Shown in pieces: positions 62,235 through 64,000 of a DNA stretch of 64,000 nucleotides (position 1 is the first letter of the stretch; the number at the start of each line of letters is the position of its first letter). Made by a program: the position numbers and the translations under genes. The stretch is from Stigonema ocellatum SAG 48.90 = DSM 106950 (GTDB lineage Bacteria > Cyanobacteriota > Cyanobacteriia > Cyanobacteriales > Nostocaceae). The notes under the pieces are model-generated. The model did no database searches, was not told the DNA's origin, and saw only the letters and a list, made by a program, of their open reading frames with translations. The stretch lies in the NCBI GenBank assembly GCA_016903675.1, contig JADQBA010000019.1:1-64000 (forward strand), in the 5' to 3' direction.

Positions 62235-62936
62235 GTGTTTACAGGATTAATCCAAGGGTTAGGAACCATAAAACCCCTAGGAGGGGATCATTGGCAAGTT
62301 ACATGTGTAACTGAGTCGTCTGATGTCATGATGCAGGATCTGGCTATTGGCGATAGTGTTGCAGTAGATGGTATCTGCCTGACGGTAGAATCCGTTTTAA
62401 AAGATGGATTTGTTGCCACTGCTTCAAGAGAAACTCTACGCCGCACGACGCTGGGACAAGAGCAAACAGGACAGAGGTATGTAAACTTAGAAACGTCGCT
62501 ACGTGTAGGCAGCAAAGTGGGCGGTCATTTTGTTATGGGACATGTGGACGGCATAGGGCAAATGCTTTCGGTGGAGCAAACGGCACGACATGCCCAGGGA
62601 GGAGCCTCAACTTCTTGGGAAATGACGTTTACTACTACCTCGGCGATCGCTCGCTACATTGTCCCTAAAGGCAGCATTGCTGTGAATGGCATCAGCCTCA
62701 CAGTAGCTGAATATCAGCCTGACACAATGCAGTTTAAAGTGGCAGTCATCCCCCTCACCTACGCCGAGACAAATCTCCGCTATTTGATCTCTGGCAGTTG
62801 GGTAAATTTAGAAGGGGATATTCTCGGCAAGTACGTGGAAAAATTCCTCTACTCTGGCAACAAAGAACAGGAAACAGATCTGGACGCAACCCCTGATGAA
62901 ATTACACTTGGATTTTTAGCGGAACATGGATACTGA
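62235..62936 (+). CDS. ribE: Riboflavin synthase, alpha subunit
   Basis: A 233-residue enzyme that disproportionates two 6,7-dimethyl-8-ribityllumazine molecules to riboflavin. Two lumazine-binding repeats are visible: MFTGLIQGLGTI ... GDSVAVDGICLTV (1-50) with the repeat from about 98 having FVMGHVDGIGQM and KGSIAVNGISLTV. Translation starts at GTG 62235, the family start. The C-terminal 25 residues extend past the usual end. The following gene overlaps by 11 bases (ATG 62926), implying co-transcription. Confidence 0.93.
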   Translation: MFTGLIQGLGTIKPLGGDHWQVTCVTESSDVMMQDLAIGDSVAVDGICLTVESVLKDGFVATASRETLRRTTLGQEQTGQRYVNLETSLRVGSKVGGHFVMGHVDGIGQMLSVEQTARHAQGGASTSWEMTFTTTSAIARYIVPKGSIAVNGISLTVAEYQPDTMQFKVAVIPLTYAETNLRYLISGSWVNLEGDILGKYVEKFLYSGNKEQETDLDATPDEITLGFLAEHGY

Positions 62937-63690
62937 TACGATAACCTGCGAAAATGTCAATTTGACTGATCTTGAACGCTATCTGTTTGATTTGCAAGGA
63001 TTCTTGGTGGTAGAGAATGCCTTGACTCCAGTACAGATAGCAGCCATCAATCAGCTTCTGGACCAACATATCGCCGATGTAGATGAGCCGCTTAAACAGT
63101 CCATTCGCTTTGATGGCTTGCTGGGTTGGGGTACTGAGTTTCGTGATCTGATCGACAATCCCCGAATCACCCCTTATCTACTTGCTCTACTTGGACCTAA
63201 ATTCCGTCTGGATCACGACTACGTTCACATCATCCGTCAAGGATCTGGCCCAATCGGCAGTATGCTTCATGGCGGCGGTACTCCCTATGACCCCTGCCAG
63301 TACTACCTTTATAGAGATGGAAGAATGTACAACGGCTTGCTTGCAGTCGCTTACAATCTCACAGACGTGCCACATGGCGTTGGCGGGTTTGGCTGCATTC
63401 CCGGTAGCCACAAAAGTAACCTGCCACTACCACAAGAGTGGCAAGATTTGCAACATCCTCATCCCTGTGTACAGGCGGTTTCTGGAAAAGCAGGAACGGC
63501 AATACTCTTCACCGAAGCCCTCTCCCACGGTACTCTGCCTTGGAAAGGTCAACACGAACGCCGCACTCTGTTCTATAAATATTCTCCTTACCCTAGTGCC
63601 TGGTCACGTTACTACTACCACCCCGATAATTATCCTGACCTAACACAGGAGCAACGGCAAATCTTAAAGACACCTGGTGTTTATCCTTGA
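62926..63690 (+). CDS. Phytanoyl-CoA dioxygenase (PhyH) family protein
   Basis: A 254-residue Fe(II)/2-oxoglutarate oxygenase-type protein: YLFDLQGFLVVENALTPVQI near the N-terminus, HDYVHIIRQGSGPIG, MLHGGGTPYDPCQYY, VPHGVGGFGCIPGSHKSN (about 145-162) and TEALSHGTLPWKGQHERRTL, where the distal His and Arg of the family are found. The substrate is not known. Overlap with ribE by 11 bases suggests a bicistronic message, but no link with flavin chemistry is evident. Confidence 0.85.
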   Translation: MDTDTITCENVNLTDLERYLFDLQGFLVVENALTPVQIAAINQLLDQHIADVDEPLKQSIRFDGLLGWGTEFRDLIDNPRITPYLLALLGPKFRLDHDYVHIIRQGSGPIGSMLHGGGTPYDPCQYYLYRDGRMYNGLLAVAYNLTDVPHGVGGFGCIPGSHKSNLPLPQEWQDLQHPHPCVQAVSGKAGTAILFTEALSHGTLPWKGQHERRTLFYKYSPYPSAWSRYYYHPDNYPDLTQEQRQILKTPGVYP

Positions 63691-63776
63691 GTAGGGAATA
63701 GGGAGTAGGGAATAGGGAGTAGGGAATAGGGAGTAGGGAATAGGGAGTAGGGAATAGGGAGTAGGGAGTAGGGAGT
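63689..63776. repeat. STRR tract GGGAGTA/GGGAATA
   Basis: About twelve heptamers start at the stop codon of the PhyH gene. Confidence 0.85.
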
Positions 63777-63794
63777 TTTTTAACAACTAACAAC

Positions 63795-63891
63795 TACAGC
63801 AATCCGCACAGGAATTACAAACACATCTCCCTGGTCTCCCTGGTCCTCCTTGTCCTCCTGGTCCTCCTTGTCCTCCTTTAGGATTGCTATA
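63795..63891. repeat. Dispersed element with TACAGCAATCC / GGATTGCTATA ends
   Basis: Inverted ends (10 of 11 bases matching) bracket a core of CCTCCTTGTCCTCCTGGT tandem units (63822-63875). The flanks share ACAAC. It is a copy of the family at 59999 with a different core. Confidence 0.6.
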
Positions 63892-63898
63892 ACAACAT

Positions 63899-64000
63899 TT
63901 AACTACCTGGTTGCTGTGTTGTCTGGGTTGTCCTTGTTGCTGTCTGCAAGGTTTGAACCAATTGACTGAGAGCGTTCCCTAATTCAGTGCCTGGATCAGT
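63899..64000 (-). CDS. Partial protein, C-terminus only
   Basis: The minus-strand frame from the window edge reads TDPGTELGNALSQLVQTLQT and ends TTQQPGS before a TAA at 63899-63901. The sequence is plausible protein but too short to assign; the rest lies beyond the window. Confidence 0.4.
   Translation of the reverse strand, partial: TDPGTELGNALSQLVQTLQTATRTTQTTQQPGS

Noticed and set aside
1..64000. tRNA or rRNA genes
   Set aside because: No cloverleaf-like sequence with the conserved T-loop or any rRNA segment was seen on reading; a covariance-model scan would settle it.

Overview
The window is chromosomal DNA from a filamentous, probably heterocyst-forming cyanobacterium (Nostocales). The reasons are the many GCGATCGC (HIP1) octamers, the abundant heptanucleotide tandem repeats of the GGGGAGT/GGGGAAT type, and a set of typically cyanobacterial genes (DUF2232 next to a TIGR00303/CobT-like protein, type II NAD(P)H dehydrogenase, bifunctional nuclease family, large U32 peptidase, filamentous-haemagglutinin-type TpsA proteins). 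No rRNA, tRNA or CRISPR array was seen.

Layout. 0-2.5 kb is decayed: a broken four-helix-bundle gene, a frameshifted ISAs1-family transposase and a truncated Rpn-type gene. 2.7-7.9 kb holds transport and membrane genes (ABC-2 permease, DHA2 MFS exporter, DedA, ABC exporter). 8-10.8 kb is a stand-alone NRPS of adenylation-carrier-thioesterase form whose thioesterase carries Cys where Ser is usual. 10.8-19.8 kb is housekeeping and signalling (TPR protein, SfsA, multi-PAS hybrid histidine kinase, LeuC, gluconokinase, Rieske protein, methyltransferase). 20-33.7 kb is a two-partner secretion locus: one TpsB transporter followed by four tandem TpsA exoproteins, the last two a recent duplication. 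Each TpsA has only two cysteines, both conserved near the C-terminus. 34-45 kb holds an L,D-transpeptidase, the DUF2232 and CobT-like pair, a solute-binding lipoprotein followed by PxpB-PxpC-EamA, and a U32 peptidase. CobT-like, U32 and the first NRPS carry in-frame insertions of low-complexity repeat DNA.

45-59.9 kb is the accessory region. It has a tightly coupled AAA ATPase/DUF3226 (TOPRIM-like) pair that looks like an OLD/PARIS-style defence module, then intact and decaying toxin-antitoxin modules (VapB with VapC remnant, DUF433-DUF5615, UPF0175 with truncated DUF3368, ParDE), a type II NADH dehydrogenase and several gene remnants. Next is a block containing a small double-glycine-leader peptide divergent from an AMP-ligase/carrier/condensation protein. 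That block lies between two copies of dGTPase (dgt) gene debris, and the synthetase stop codon abuts the truncated dgt remnant. 60-64 kb returns to ordinary genes (Fe-S aldo/keto reductase, bifunctional nuclease, riboflavin synthase, phytanoyl-CoA dioxygenase-like).

Small non-autonomous elements are frequent. Two families show clear 10-bp target duplications on inspection, and a third 151-bp element has split a duplicated DUF433 fragment. The most interesting items are the peptide/synthetase locus, the ATPase-TOPRIM pair, the Cys-type thioesterase NRPS, and the four-TpsA cluster with its paired cysteines.
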